From: Neisseria zoodegmatis | GTDB lineage: Bacteria > Pseudomonadota > Gammaproteobacteria > Burkholderiales > Neisseriaceae | DNA length: 64,000 nt | Direction of reading: 5' to 3' | Assembly (NCBI RefSeq): GCF_900187305.1 | Contig: NZ_LT906434.1 | Span: forward strand, 1,240,001 to 1,304,000 | In this document: piece after piece, positions 56,651 to 64,000 of the stretch | How positions within the stretch are numbered: the first letter of the stretch is position 1 | Layout of the letters: every line of letters starts with the position of its first letter | Made by a program: the position numbers and the translations under genes | Notes under the pieces: model-generated | What the model was told of the DNA's origin: nothing | The model's database searches: none | What the model saw: only the letters and a program-made list of their open reading frames with translations

Positions 56651-58366
56651 TTATTTACCCAAAGCACTCAACACTTTGCCAACCACTTCATCAACAGCCA
56701 TGCTTTGCGCTTCGTTGTCGGTACGCTTGGCGTATTCGACATTGCCTTCTTTCAGAGCGCGGTCGCCGATAACGATGCGGTGCGGAATGCCCAAAAGCTC
56801 GGAATCGTTCAGCAACACGCCGGCACGTTCGTCGCGGTCGTCGAGCAGTACATCTGCGCCTTTTGCCTGCAATTCGGCGTAGAGTGTGTCGGCAGCTTCG
56901 CGCACGGTATCGGATTTTTTGTAGTTCATCGGCACGATCACCACTTCAAACGGTGCCATCGCATCTGTCCAAATGATGCCGCGTTCGTCGTTGTTTTGTT
57001 CGATGGCGGCGGCCACGATGCGGGTGATGCCGATGCCGTAGCAGCCCATTTCCATGATTTGCGCTTTGCCGTTGTTGTCGAGGAAGGTGGTGTTCAGGGC
57101 TTTGGAATATTTGTCGCGCAGTTGGAAAACATGGCCGACTTCGATACCGCGTGCCAGTTTCAGACGGCCTTTGCCGTCGGGGCTGGGGTCGCCTTCAACC
57201 ACATTGCGCAAATCGACAAACTCAGGTTCGGGGCAGTCGCGACCGAAGTTGAAGCCGGTGTAGTGGTAGTCGTCTTCATTGGCACCGATCACGGTATCGG
57301 CCAGTTTTTCAACGGCAAAATCGGCATACACTTTGCCTGTGAAGCCGACGGGCCCGAGCGAGCCGCCGTTGGCACCGAAGGCCGTCTGAACGGCGGCTGG
57401 GGTAGCCATGGCCAAAGGCGATTTCACGCCGGTGAGTTTTTCGGCTTTGATGTCGTTGAACTCGTGATCGCCGCGCAACAGCAGCAACACCAATTCGCCT
57501 TCTTCTTCGCCTTCCACCACGATGGATTTGAGCGTTTTTTCAATCGGCACGTTCAAAAACGCCACCAAGTCGGCAATAGTTTTTACATTCGGCGTGTGCA
57601 CTTTGGTTAAGGTTGCGGTGGCGGCGGCGCGTTCGCCTTGTTGGGGCAAGGTCGGTGCCAGCTCGACGTTGGCGGCGAAATCGGATTGGTCGCTGTATGC
57701 AATCACGTCTTCTCCGCTTTCGGCCAGCACTTGAAATTCGTGCGAGCCGGTGCCGCCGATGCTGCCGGTGTCGGCGGCTACGGGGCGGTAGTTCAAGCCC
57801 AAGCGGTTGAAAATGCGGCAATAGGCATCGTACATAGGTTGATAGCCGTCGCGCACCAGCGATTCATAATCGCTGTGGAATGAATAGGCATCTTTCATCA
57901 CAAACTCGCGTGCGCGCATCACACCGAAACGGGGGCGGACTTCGTCGCGGAATTTGGTTTGGATGTGGTAGAAATTTTTCGGCAGCTGTTTATAGCTGGT
58001 GATTTCTTTGCGCACGATGTCGGTAATCACTTCTTCGCAGGTGGGGCCCATACAGAAATCGCGGTCGTGGCGGTCTTTCAGGCGCAGCAGCTCTTTGCCG
58101 TAAAATTCCCAGCGGCCGCTTTCCTGCCACAATTCGGCGGGTTGCACCACCGGCATCAGCAGCTCCACCGCGCCGGCGCGGTTCATCTCTTCGCGCACGA
58201 TGTTTTCCACTTTGCGCAGCACGCGCAAACCCATCGGCATCCATGTGTACAAACCCGAAGCATTGGCTTTGATCAGGCCTGCGCGAAGCATTAGTTTGTG
58301 GCTGACGAGGGAGGCTTCGGCAGGGGCTTCTTTTAAGGTGGAAATGAAAAATTGACTGGCTTTCAT
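56651..58366 (-). CDS. proS: Prolyl-tRNA synthetase
   Basis: A 571-aa class II aminoacyl-tRNA synthetase of the bacterial type, with an editing (INS) domain between motifs 2 and 3. Motif 1 lies near [20 protein letters not shown], motif 2 in [21 protein letters not shown], and motif 3 in [18 protein letters not shown]. The C-terminal anticodon domain includes [22 protein letters not shown]. The ATG at 58366 is the normal start ([15 protein letters not shown]). One DUS lies in frame in the editing domain. Confidence 0.97.
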   Translation of the reverse strand: MKASQFFISTLKEAPAEASLVSHKLMLRAGLIKANASGLYTWMPMGLRVLRKVENIVREEMNRAGAVELLMPVVQPAELWQESGRWEFYGKELLRLKDRHDRDFCMGPTCEEVITDIVRKEITSYKQLPKNFYHIQTKFRDEVRPRFGVMRAREFVMKDAYSFHSDYESLVRDGYQPMYDAYCRIFNRLGLNYRPVAADTGSIGGTGSHEFQVLAESGEDVIAYSDQSDFAANVELAPTLPQQGERAAATATLTKVHTPNVKTIADLVAFLNVPIEKTLKSIVVEGEEEGELVLLLLRGDHEFNDIKAEKLTGVKSPLAMATPAAVQTAFGANGGSLGPVGFTGKVYADFAVEKLADTVIGANEDDYHYTGFNFGRDCPEPEFVDLRNVVEGDPSPDGKGRLKLARGIEVGHVFQLRDKYSKALNTTFLDNNGKAQIMEMGCYGIGITRIVAAAIEQNNDERGIIWTDAMAPFEVVIVPMNYKKSDTVREAADTLYAELQAKGADVLLDDRDERAGVLLNDSELLGIPHRIVIGDRALKEGNVEYAKRTDNEAQSMAVDEVVGKVLSALGK

Positions 58367-58518
58367 GATGTGGTTTCGCGTGAAAAATAAAAACCGCTAT
58401 TTTAACGCAATGCGGACTTTTCGGCAGGGGTTTGAGCGCGGATTGGCAGGCGGAATGGCGGGAAGGGAAAAGGAATGGAAATTTCGAGTGTGAAGTAGGG
58501 GGAGCGTGGTTGTTGAAT

Positions 58519-58560
58519 AAAGGCCGTCTGAAAAACCTTAAAAGTGTTTTCAGACGGCCT
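58519..58560. terminator. DUS-pair terminator after fbp
   Basis: AAAGGCCGTCTGAAAA and TTTTCAGACGGCCT just past the minus-strand fbp stop. Confidence 0.75.
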
Positions 58561-58603
58561 CGATAGCTGATCCGCTCGATGCTTGGGATTGATGCGGACG
58601 TTG

Positions 58604-59578
58604 TTATTGTTGGTGCAGCTTGTTAACGTATTCGACTTCTTCGCGGCTGCCCATCACCACCGATACGCGCTGGTGGAGGCCTTCGGGTTGGATGTCGAGC
58701 ATGTTTTGAACGGTGTTGTTGCTCGCGCCGCCCGCCTGTTCCAAAATCAGGCTCAAGGGATTGGCTTCGTACATCAGGCGCAGTTTGCCGGGTTTGCCCG
58801 GATCGCGCGTGTCTTGCGGATACATAAACACGCCGCCGCGCATCAGGATGCGGTGGATTTCGGCCACCATCGAGGCCACCCAGCGCATATTGTAGTTTTT
58901 GCCGCGCACGCCGGTGTCGCCTGCTAAAAGCTCGCCAATGTATTGTTGCATGGGCGGGAACCAATGGCGCTGGTTCGACATATTGATGGCAAATTCTTTG
59001 GTTTGCGCGGGTACGCTTGGGTTGGTTTGCGTTTGTACGAATTGGCCGTCTGAATCGAGCGTGAACACAAACACACCGTGTTTTAAGGTAAACACCAGCT
59101 GGGTTTGCGGGCCGTAGAGCACATAGCCGCTGCCCACCTGTTTGCGGCCTTTTTGCAGGAACGATTCGGTAGCCAGCGCGCCTTCGGGTTTGGCGAGAAT
59201 GGAGAAAATGGTGCCGACGGAAATGTTAACGTCGATATTGGAAGAGCCGTCGAGCGGGTCGAACAGCACCAAGTAGCCGCCGTTTTCATTGCAGGCGACA
59301 AAAGTGTCTTCTTCTTCGCTGGCCAAGCCCGCTACGTTGGGGTTGGCGGTTAAAACGTGAACCAGTATATCGTTGGCGATAACGTCCAGTTTTTTCTGGT
59401 CTTCGCCCTGTACATTGCCCGTGCCGGCTTCACCCAAAATGCCGGCCAGCGCACCTTGGCGCACTTTGCCGTTGATTTGCGCGCACGCGGCGACGACGGA
59501 TTCCAACACGCTGCCCAAAGCGGCGGGAATGTGGTTGGTTTGCAGATGCTGGGGAAGGAATTGCGATAAGGTGGTCAT
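58604..59578 (-). CDS. fbp: Fructose-1,6-bisphosphatase, class I
   Basis: A 324-aa gluconeogenic phosphatase. Metal-binding motifs are [25 protein letters not shown] and [16 protein letters not shown], with [21 protein letters not shown] near the C-terminus. Length is normal for class I. The ATG at 59578 is followed by [12 protein letters not shown]. It is monocistronic. Confidence 0.96.
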   Translation of the reverse strand: MTTLSQFLPQHLQTNHIPAALGSVLESVVAACAQINGKVRQGALAGILGEAGTGNVQGEDQKKLDVIANDILVHVLTANPNVAGLASEEEDTFVACNENGGYLVLFDPLDGSSNIDVNISVGTIFSILAKPEGALATESFLQKGRKQVGSGYVLYGPQTQLVFTLKHGVFVFTLDSDGQFVQTQTNPSVPAQTKEFAINMSNQRHWFPPMQQYIGELLAGDTGVRGKNYNMRWVASMVAEIHRILMRGGVFMYPQDTRDPGKPGKLRLMYEANPLSLILEQAGGASNNTVQNMLDIQPEGLHQRVSVVMGSREEVEYVNKLHQQ

Positions 59579-59863
59579 ATTTTCTCACTTTGCTGATGGG
59601 TTTTCAGACGGCCGCATGGCGAAAAAGACATTATATTTTATTTTGCCTGTTTGGCTAAAGAGGCCGGAGCGTTGCGCTTTCAAGCAGGCAGCTGAAATCC
59701 GGGTTTGGCAGGCGCATTTTTAAATCTTGTAATAAAGCAACTTTGTCTGCATATTAGTGATTACAATACCGAAAATCCGGCATCGGCACCGGCCGCATTT
59801 TTCAGACGGCCTGTGCGGATGTGCGGATGATATTTATAGAACTGATTTTTTTGAGGACACCGC

Positions 59864-60352
59864 ATGACCACTATTTTGATTATTCTCGGCCTGATTTCAC
59901 TGCTGATCGGCTTGCTCGGCACGGTTTATCCTGCCATTCCCGGTTTGGGATTGATGTTTGCCGGCGCGTGGCTGATCGGTTATGCGGGCGATTATCAGGT
60001 GATTACCACCAATACGCTGATTTTCCTGGCAGTTGTGACGGTATTGGGAACAGCCACCGATTATGTGGCGGGAATGTTGGGCGCGAAATTTACCGGCGCT
60101 AGCAAGCAGGCGATATGGGGCGCGTTAATCGGCGGCTTGGTCGGCGCGTTTTTCTCATTGCCGGGCTTGCTGCTCGGGCCGTTGGTTGGTGCGGGCGCGG
60201 GCGAACTTTGGGCGCGTAAGGATTTATGGGCGGCAGGTAAAGTCAGCATCGGCACGTTTATCGGCTTCATCATCGGCGTGGTGGCCAAAGTAGGGTGTGC
60301 CTTGACGATTTTGCTCACCTTGATTGTGATGGGCGTCGTCAGCTTGGTGTAA
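59864..60352 (+). CDS. DUF456 family membrane protein
   Basis: A 162-aa inner-membrane protein with four to five hydrophobic segments and many Gly residues, including GAGAGELWARKDLWAAGKV, a DUF456 (glycine-zipper-like) pattern. The first segment has GTVYPAIPGLGLMFAGAWLIGY. Function unknown. GAGGAC lies ahead of the ATG at 59864. A DUS lies about 60 bp upstream. Confidence 0.88.
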   Translation: MTTILIILGLISLLIGLLGTVYPAIPGLGLMFAGAWLIGYAGDYQVITTNTLIFLAVVTVLGTATDYVAGMLGAKFTGASKQAIWGALIGGLVGAFFSLPGLLLGPLVGAGAGELWARKDLWAAGKVSIGTFIGFIIGVVAKVGCALTILLTLIVMGVVSLV

Positions 60353-60446
60353 CCGACGCAGACCAAACATTCTTTTCAAGCAGATGGGCAACCCTACCTA
60401 TCTGCTTTTTTATCGGCTTTTAAAACAGCTACATGAATAAGTTTTA

Positions 60447-60475
60447 TTGGCCTTTGAAAACGAACAGGGTAAAAT
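60447..60475 (+). promoter_or_regulatory. Predicted sodB promoter
   Basis: TTGGCC (60447-60452) and TAAAAT (60470-60475) with a 17-bp spacer, giving a leader of about 70 nt before the sodB ATG. No clear Fur box was seen in the leader. Confidence 0.5.
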
Positions 60476-60550
60476 CAGCGCAGACCGCCGATAAAAAGGC
60501 GGCACCACAACCAAAACCGATATCGACAACAACCACCACAGGAATACGAA

Positions 60551-61132
60551 ATGGAACACAAATTACCAGAACTGCCGTACGCTTTAGATGCTTTGGAACC
60601 TCATCTTTCTAAAGAAACTTTGGAATACCACTACGGCAAACACCACCAAACCTACATCACTAACCTGAATAACCAAATCAAAGGCACCGAGTTTGAAAAC
60701 GCTTCATTGGAAGAGATCGTGAAAAAATCTTCCGGCGGCGTATTCAACAACGCAGCCCAAACTTGGAACCACACTTTCTATTGGTTGGGTTTCACACCTA
60801 AAGGCCAAGGCAAGCCTTCCGGCGAATTGGCCGCTGCCATCGATGCGAAATGGGGCAGTTTCGAGAAGTTCCAAGAAGCATTCAACGCTTGTGCTGCCGG
60901 CACTTTCGGTTCAGGCTGGGCATGGTTGGTGAAAACACCGGCAGGCGAATTGGATTTGGTTTCTACTTCCAACGCAGCCACTCCGTTGACTACCGAAAAC
61001 ACTCCCTTGCTGACTTGCGACGTGTGGGAACACGCTTACTACATCGACTACCGCAACAGCCGCCCCAACTACCTGAAAGGCTTTTGGGAAATCGTAAACT
61101 GGGATGAAGTAGCCAAACGCTTTGCTGCTTAA
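60551..61132 (+). CDS. sodB: Superoxide dismutase [Fe]
   Basis: A 193-aa iron-type superoxide dismutase. Metal ligands are in [12 protein letters not shown] (His), [10 protein letters not shown] (His) and [11 protein letters not shown] (Asp and His). The Fe-type residues [10 protein letters not shown] and GSGWAWLV support Fe rather than Mn. Cytosolic; no signal peptide. The ATG at 60551 is followed by [15 protein letters not shown], a standard start. A DUS-pair terminator follows. Confidence 0.96.
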   Translation: MEHKLPELPYALDALEPHLSKETLEYHYGKHHQTYITNLNNQIKGTEFENASLEEIVKKSSGGVFNNAAQTWNHTFYWLGFTPKGQGKPSGELAAAIDAKWGSFEKFQEAFNACAAGTFGSGWAWLVKTPAGELDLVSTSNAATPLTTENTPLLTCDVWEHAYYIDYRNSRPNYLKGFWEIVNWDEVAKRFAA

Positions 61133-61161
61133 TCGCTGTTAACTTTGGTTTATTTATATGA

Positions 61162-61193
61162 AAGGCCGTCTGAATATTTTCAGACGGCCTTTT
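61162..61193. terminator. DUS-pair terminator between sodB and the dehydratase gene
   Basis: AAAGGCCGTCTGAA and TTCAGACGGCCTTTT with a 4-nt loop; it can serve both convergent genes. Confidence 0.8.
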
Positions 61194-61247
61194 GGTTTAC
61201 TTGTGCTTTGAGATACTTTGAGAGATGAATACTTGTGCCGAATGTGT

Positions 61248-61742
61248 TTAAAGCGTTTCAGCCTCGGTTTCGTTCGGGCTGTAAACATTCAGAGAGGCTT
61301 GTACCAAGAGGCCGTCTGAAGGCAGCAAATGCTTTTCGTGTTCGGGAGCGTCCGTCCAATGAAGCGAGCAGTCAAACACACCGAAACCGCCGGCATCGCG
61401 CATGGATTCTTTCACTTTGATCAGCAGCTCCGTACTCACCGGCACATCGTCGACAAAAAGGTTCAGTTTGCGTGAGCCGAGCAGAAACCCAAGTTTGACT
61501 GCTTCTCCCGAATTTACGGCATGGCAGCCCACCAGCGCACCGATGCCCTGCGCCATGATTTCAAGACCGGCCAAGCAGGGGAGGCGGCCGTTACGCAACA
61601 AAATGTGGTTGTCTTTAACGGTAGCGGTTGCCGTAAGGTGGTTGTCGCCGTAATCGGTAATGCAGTCGAGCAGTACCATATGGCCGCTGTGCGGCAGCAG
61701 AGGGGCAACGGAAGTAATCGGACAAGTGAGCGGAGTATTCAT
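61248..61742 (-). CDS. Hotdog-fold 3-hydroxyacyl-ACP dehydratase-like protein (ApeP-like)
   Basis: A 164-aa protein of the COG4706-like hotdog group used in aryl-polyene synthesis. It has LLPHSGHMVLLD at the N-terminus, the central GLEIMAQGIGALVGCHA helix (acid residue of the dehydratase site) and LGSRKLNLFVDDVPV. The start at 61742 (MNTPLTCPIT) is favoured; ATG 61748 is close, and the frame stays open to 61850. It is divergent from the ketosynthase-like gene across about 185 bp, which should contain both promoters. It marks the left edge of the cluster. Confidence 0.85.
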   Translation of the reverse strand: MNTPLTCPITSVAPLLPHSGHMVLLDCITDYGDNHLTATATVKDNHILLRNGRLPCLAGLEIMAQGIGALVGCHAVNSGEAVKLGFLLGSRKLNLFVDDVPVSTELLIKVKESMRDAGGFGVFDCSLHWTDAPEHEKHLLPSDGLLVQASLNVYSPNETEAETL

Positions 61743-61926
61743 AAACATGTAATGTGGATAAGGTTGGGCTGGTGTGGCGTATAAAAAAGGTTGCGGTAAG
61801 CCTGATATGTGCCGAACGGCAAAATAATCATTCATGCGACACCGCAGCACGGCGATTATATTGCATTGCTGTTTTTTGTTAAAACCTTAGGTTAAAATAA
61901 ACGCCTTCTTTAACACCGGAAACACC

Positions 61927-62670
61927 ATGAATTCTTCCCGCCATTGCCGCTTCTCTTTTGACATTGCAGCTTGGCAGGCTTCATCAAGCCGCGTATCAGG
62001 CTTGGAAGCTTGGCAGCAATGGGCAGCGGATGCCGGTTTTGCCGATACCCGGCCTGATTACAAACCTGCTTTGTCTTTTTTGCCTGCCATGCAGCGGCGG
62101 CGCTTAAGCTCCGCGGCACGGCTGGTGTGCGATGCCGCATGGGATTTGGCCGAACGCTATCCCGACAGCCCGCTGGTATTCGCTTCGCACGACGGCGAAT
62201 TAAACCGCAGCTTCGAGCTGTGGCTGGAATTGATGAAAACAGATACCGTTTCGCCCACATCGTTTGGTTTGTCAGTGCACAATGCCCAAATAGGCCAATG
62301 GTCTATGTTGCGCAAAGATATGGGCGAAAGTACCGCATTGGCGGTTGGCCGCGACGGTTTGGAAACCGCTTTGACCGAGGCTTACGCCATCATGCAGGAG
62401 GGCGCGGAGCAAGTATTGGTGGTAATCGCCGACGACCCCATGCTTCAAGAATACGCCGTCGCTGCCGGGCGTGCGCCTATGACTTATGCGCTGGCGATGG
62501 TGCTGAAACCCGGCGAACAATATACCTTGTCGATGTGTTCCGCAAACCAAGATGCAGAAGAGCAGGCGCCTTATTGGGGAGCTTTGGATTGGATACGCTT
62601 CATGCTTTCCGACCAACCCGAATACACCCGAAATTACCGCCATTACCGCTGGCTGTGGCAGAAAAGCTGA
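61927..62670 (+). CDS. Beta-ketoacyl synthase-like protein (chain-length-factor type)
   Basis: A 247-aa protein of the short ketoacyl-synthase-like family found first in aryl-polyene clusters. Recognisable parts are AARLVCDAAWDL, PLVFASHDGELNRSFELWLEL and SPTSFGLSVHNAQIGQWSML; the last aligns with a ketosynthase motif without a catalytic Cys (His-Asn instead). It may act as a chain-length partner, not a condensing enzyme. The stop overlaps the next gene start (TGATG). Confidence 0.85.
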   Translation: MNSSRHCRFSFDIAAWQASSSRVSGLEAWQQWAADAGFADTRPDYKPALSFLPAMQRRRLSSAARLVCDAAWDLAERYPDSPLVFASHDGELNRSFELWLELMKTDTVSPTSFGLSVHNAQIGQWSMLRKDMGESTALAVGRDGLETALTEAYAIMQEGAEQVLVVIADDPMLQEYAVAAGRAPMTYALAMVLKPGEQYTLSMCSANQDAEEQAPYWGALDWIRFMLSDQPEYTRNYRHYRWLWQKS

Positions 62671-63428
62671 TGAAGATGTTGAACCGTTGCCGCCGTTTTC
62701 TTGCCACTTTATTCGGATTCGTCTTATTCGGTGTGGTGGGCGTATTGTTGAAAATCGTTCTTTTGCCTTACACCCTGAAAAGCACCAAAGGCGATATTCC
62801 CCGCCAAATAGCCGCGCGCAGACTGATCGGCAGAGTGTGGAAATGGTTTGTCGGCTATCTTGAGTGGTCGGGCGTATTGCGCGTGACATTCAACGGCGTG
62901 GAAAAACTCGGCCGCCCGGGGCAATTGGTGCTGGCCAACCATCCGTCGCTGCTGGATGTGGTGTTGCTGGTCAGCCATGTGCCGGACGTGAATTGCATCG
63001 TTAAAAAAGATTTGCTGAATAATCCTTCTATGAAAAGCCAGATTCTCGCCACAGGTTATATCCCCAACGACGAATCGCTGGAAATGATGGAAGAAGTGGA
63101 TGCCGTGTTTAAAAGCGGGCAGAGTATGCTGATTTTCCCCGAAGGCACGCGCACAGGGTGGGATGGCGAAATCAAACTCCACCGCGGCGCCGTATCCATC
63201 GGCTTGCGCAGCGCGGAAGTGATTACGCCTGTAAGCATCAAAATGAACCCGCCCAATTTTAAAAAAGGCCAGCCATGGTATAAAATCCCACCCCGTACCA
63301 TCCATTACGAAATTACGGTCGGCGACGACATCCATCCGCAAGATTGGCTGGCCGAAAAACCCCTACCCATCGCCGCACGGCGTTTAAACACTTATTTGCA
63401 AGAGTATTTCACACGGGAAACAACATGA
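62670..63428 (+). CDS. 1-acyl-sn-glycerol-3-phosphate acyltransferase-like protein
   Basis: A 252-aa membrane acyltransferase. The N-terminal hydrophobic segment (about 10-30) is followed by the PlsC motif I NHPSLLDVV (HX4D) and motif III FPEGTRTG. It begins in the stop codon of the ketosynthase-like gene and ends overlapping the next ATG (ATGA), so the genes are coupled. In aryl-polyene loci this type attaches the chain to a lipid or carrier. The open frame upstream to 62127 is not used. Confidence 0.9.
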   Translation: MKMLNRCRRFLATLFGFVLFGVVGVLLKIVLLPYTLKSTKGDIPRQIAARRLIGRVWKWFVGYLEWSGVLRVTFNGVEKLGRPGQLVLANHPSLLDVVLLVSHVPDVNCIVKKDLLNNPSMKSQILATGYIPNDESLEMMEEVDAVFKSGQSMLIFPEGTRTGWDGEIKLHRGAVSIGLRSAEVITPVSIKMNPPNFKKGQPWYKIPPRTIHYEITVGDDIHPQDWLAEKPLPIAARRLNTYLQEYFTRETT

Positions 63429-63682
63429 ATTTAGAAACACAAATCAAACAAATGATTATCGACAGCTTGGGTCTGGAAGACATGACTGCCGACGACATCG
63501 AAACCGACACCCCCCTGTTTGGCGACGACGGCTTGGGCTTGGATTCGGTCGATGCGCTGGAGCTGGGTTTGGCCGTACAAAAAACCTTTGGCTTCCAACT
63601 CGACGGCGAAAAAGACAACTTGCGCGACCACTTTGCCAGCGTAGCCACATTGGCCGATTTTATCCGCAGCCGCCAAGCCTAA
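63425..63682 (+). CDS. Acyl carrier protein (first)
   Basis: An 85-aa acyl carrier protein. The phosphopantetheine Ser is in GLGLDSVDALEL (about residue 40). The preceding DDGLG and FGFQL segments are typical. It overlaps the acyltransferase stop by 4 bp and is followed 7-10 bp later by a second ACP. Confidence 0.93.
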   Translation: MNLETQIKQMIIDSLGLEDMTADDIETDTPLFGDDGLGLDSVDALELGLAVQKTFGFQLDGEKDNLRDHFASVATLADFIRSRQA

Positions 63683-63692
63683 GGAGCGAATG

Positions 63693-63938
63693 ATGACCGA
63701 ACAAGAAATCCGCCGGATTCTGACCGATGCTTTGGTGAATCTGTTTGAAATCGAACCCGAGCGCATCAAGCCCGAAACCAATCTTTATGAAGATTTGGAA
63801 ATCGACAGTATCGACGCCATCGACTTGATCGACCACATTAAACGCGAAACCGGCCGTAAGCTCAAAGCCGAAGATTTCCGCAACGTGCGCACCGTCGATG
63901 ATGTGGTGCAGGCCGTATCAAAGATTGAGGCCGAATAA
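63693..63938 (+). CDS. Acyl carrier protein (second)
   Basis: An 81-aa acyl carrier protein. The phosphopantetheine Ser is in DLEIDSIDAIDLIDH (about residue 36). AAGGAG lies 7 nt before ATG 63693; ATG 63690 is one codon earlier. Paired ACPs after an acyltransferase are normal for aryl-polyene clusters. Downstream genes are outside the window. Confidence 0.93.
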   Translation: MTEQEIRRILTDALVNLFEIEPERIKPETNLYEDLEIDSIDAIDLIDHIKRETGRKLKAEDFRNVRTVDDVVQAVSKIEAE

Positions 63939-63964
63939 GCCGCATTTGATATTTAAAAGCCGAA

Positions 63965-63985
63965 GGGCGGGCATCCTTGCCCGCC
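63965..63985. repeat. Short G+C-rich palindrome
   Basis: GGGCGGGCATC and TTGCCCGCC form an imperfect stem. The same arm occurs in each unit of the 255-bp tandem repeat, so this is a dispersed neighbour of that family at the window edge. Confidence 0.65.
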
Positions 63986-64000
63986 GTTTTGCTATGTTCG

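Noticed and set aside
56531..57610. A 359-codon open frame antisense to proS
   Set aside because: It is the complement of a clear prolyl-tRNA synthetase, starts inside the tandem repeat and has no protein-family character; it arises from the codon pattern of proS.
63506..63514. C tract in the first ACP gene
   Set aside because: Six C residues encode Thr-Pro-Leu in a conserved position; no sign of switching.

Overview
This window is a chromosomal stretch of a Neisseria-type betaproteobacterium. The main evidence is the very frequent 12-mer AGGCCGTCTGAA (AG-type DNA uptake sequence, DUS), often as inverted pairs that double as terminators, with fewer ATGCCGTCTGAA copies. Gene content and order (dapB-bamE/fur-aat, the sdhCDAB-sdhE-gltA-sucA-sucB-lpdA block, hscA/fdx/iscX, lolA, msbA, glnD) agree. 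The DUS dialect points away from N. meningitidis and N. gonorrhoeae and towards a commensal or animal species; species cannot be named from this sequence. No rRNA, tRNA, CRISPR array, prophage or complete insertion sequence was seen.

Layout. 0-6.2 kb: lysine/DAP genes (dapB, dapD), bamE, fur, aat, a lipoprotein, a YkvA-like protein and a TetR-type regulator. 6.2-13.5 kb: norM-murB, an SRPBCC-like protein, the biotin genes bioF-bioC, an unrecognised 321-aa protein, a small membrane protein, iscX and fdx. 13.6-25.5 kb: mntP, hscA, rarA, a lipoprotein, thrC, msbA, fpr, a cysN without cysD, and mdh. 26-37.2 kb: the TCA block from sdhC to lpdA. 37.3-45 kb: radC, bioA, a Nudix hydrolase, a DUF455 protein, lolA, ilvE and cardiolipin synthase. 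45-50.5 kb: class Ia ribonucleotide reductase nrdA-nrdB, interrupted by an AT-rich Abi-alpha-type (DUF4393) gene and followed by a small [2Fe-2S] ferredoxin. 50.5-61.2 kb: glnD, an FAH-family hydrolase, a DUF815 ATPase, a YceI lipoprotein, a 255-bp tandem repeat, proS, fbp, a DUF456 protein and sodB. 61.2-64 kb: the first genes of an aryl-polyene-like cluster (dehydratase divergent from ketosynthase-like, acyltransferase, ACP, ACP), cut by the window edge.

How the genes work together. The TCA block carries malate dehydrogenase, succinate dehydrogenase with its flavinylation factor, citrate synthase and complete 2-oxoglutarate dehydrogenase. Half of the ISC iron-sulfur pathway (hscA, fdx, iscX) is present with iron and manganese control genes (fur, mntP). 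nrdA lies behind a promoter with two NrdR-like boxes 32 bp apart, which would also drive the embedded Abi-alpha gene.

Most notable: the defence-family gene inside the ribonucleotide reductase operon; three related MITE-like elements with terminal repeats and 5-bp target duplications; seven copies of a DUS-bracketed GCGA-rich cassette; a DUS that is at once the end of bioF and the start of bioC; a 13-bp-stem terminator just ahead of sucA; and the left edge of the aryl-polyene-like locus. Functions come from recognising families by eye; no database search was run.
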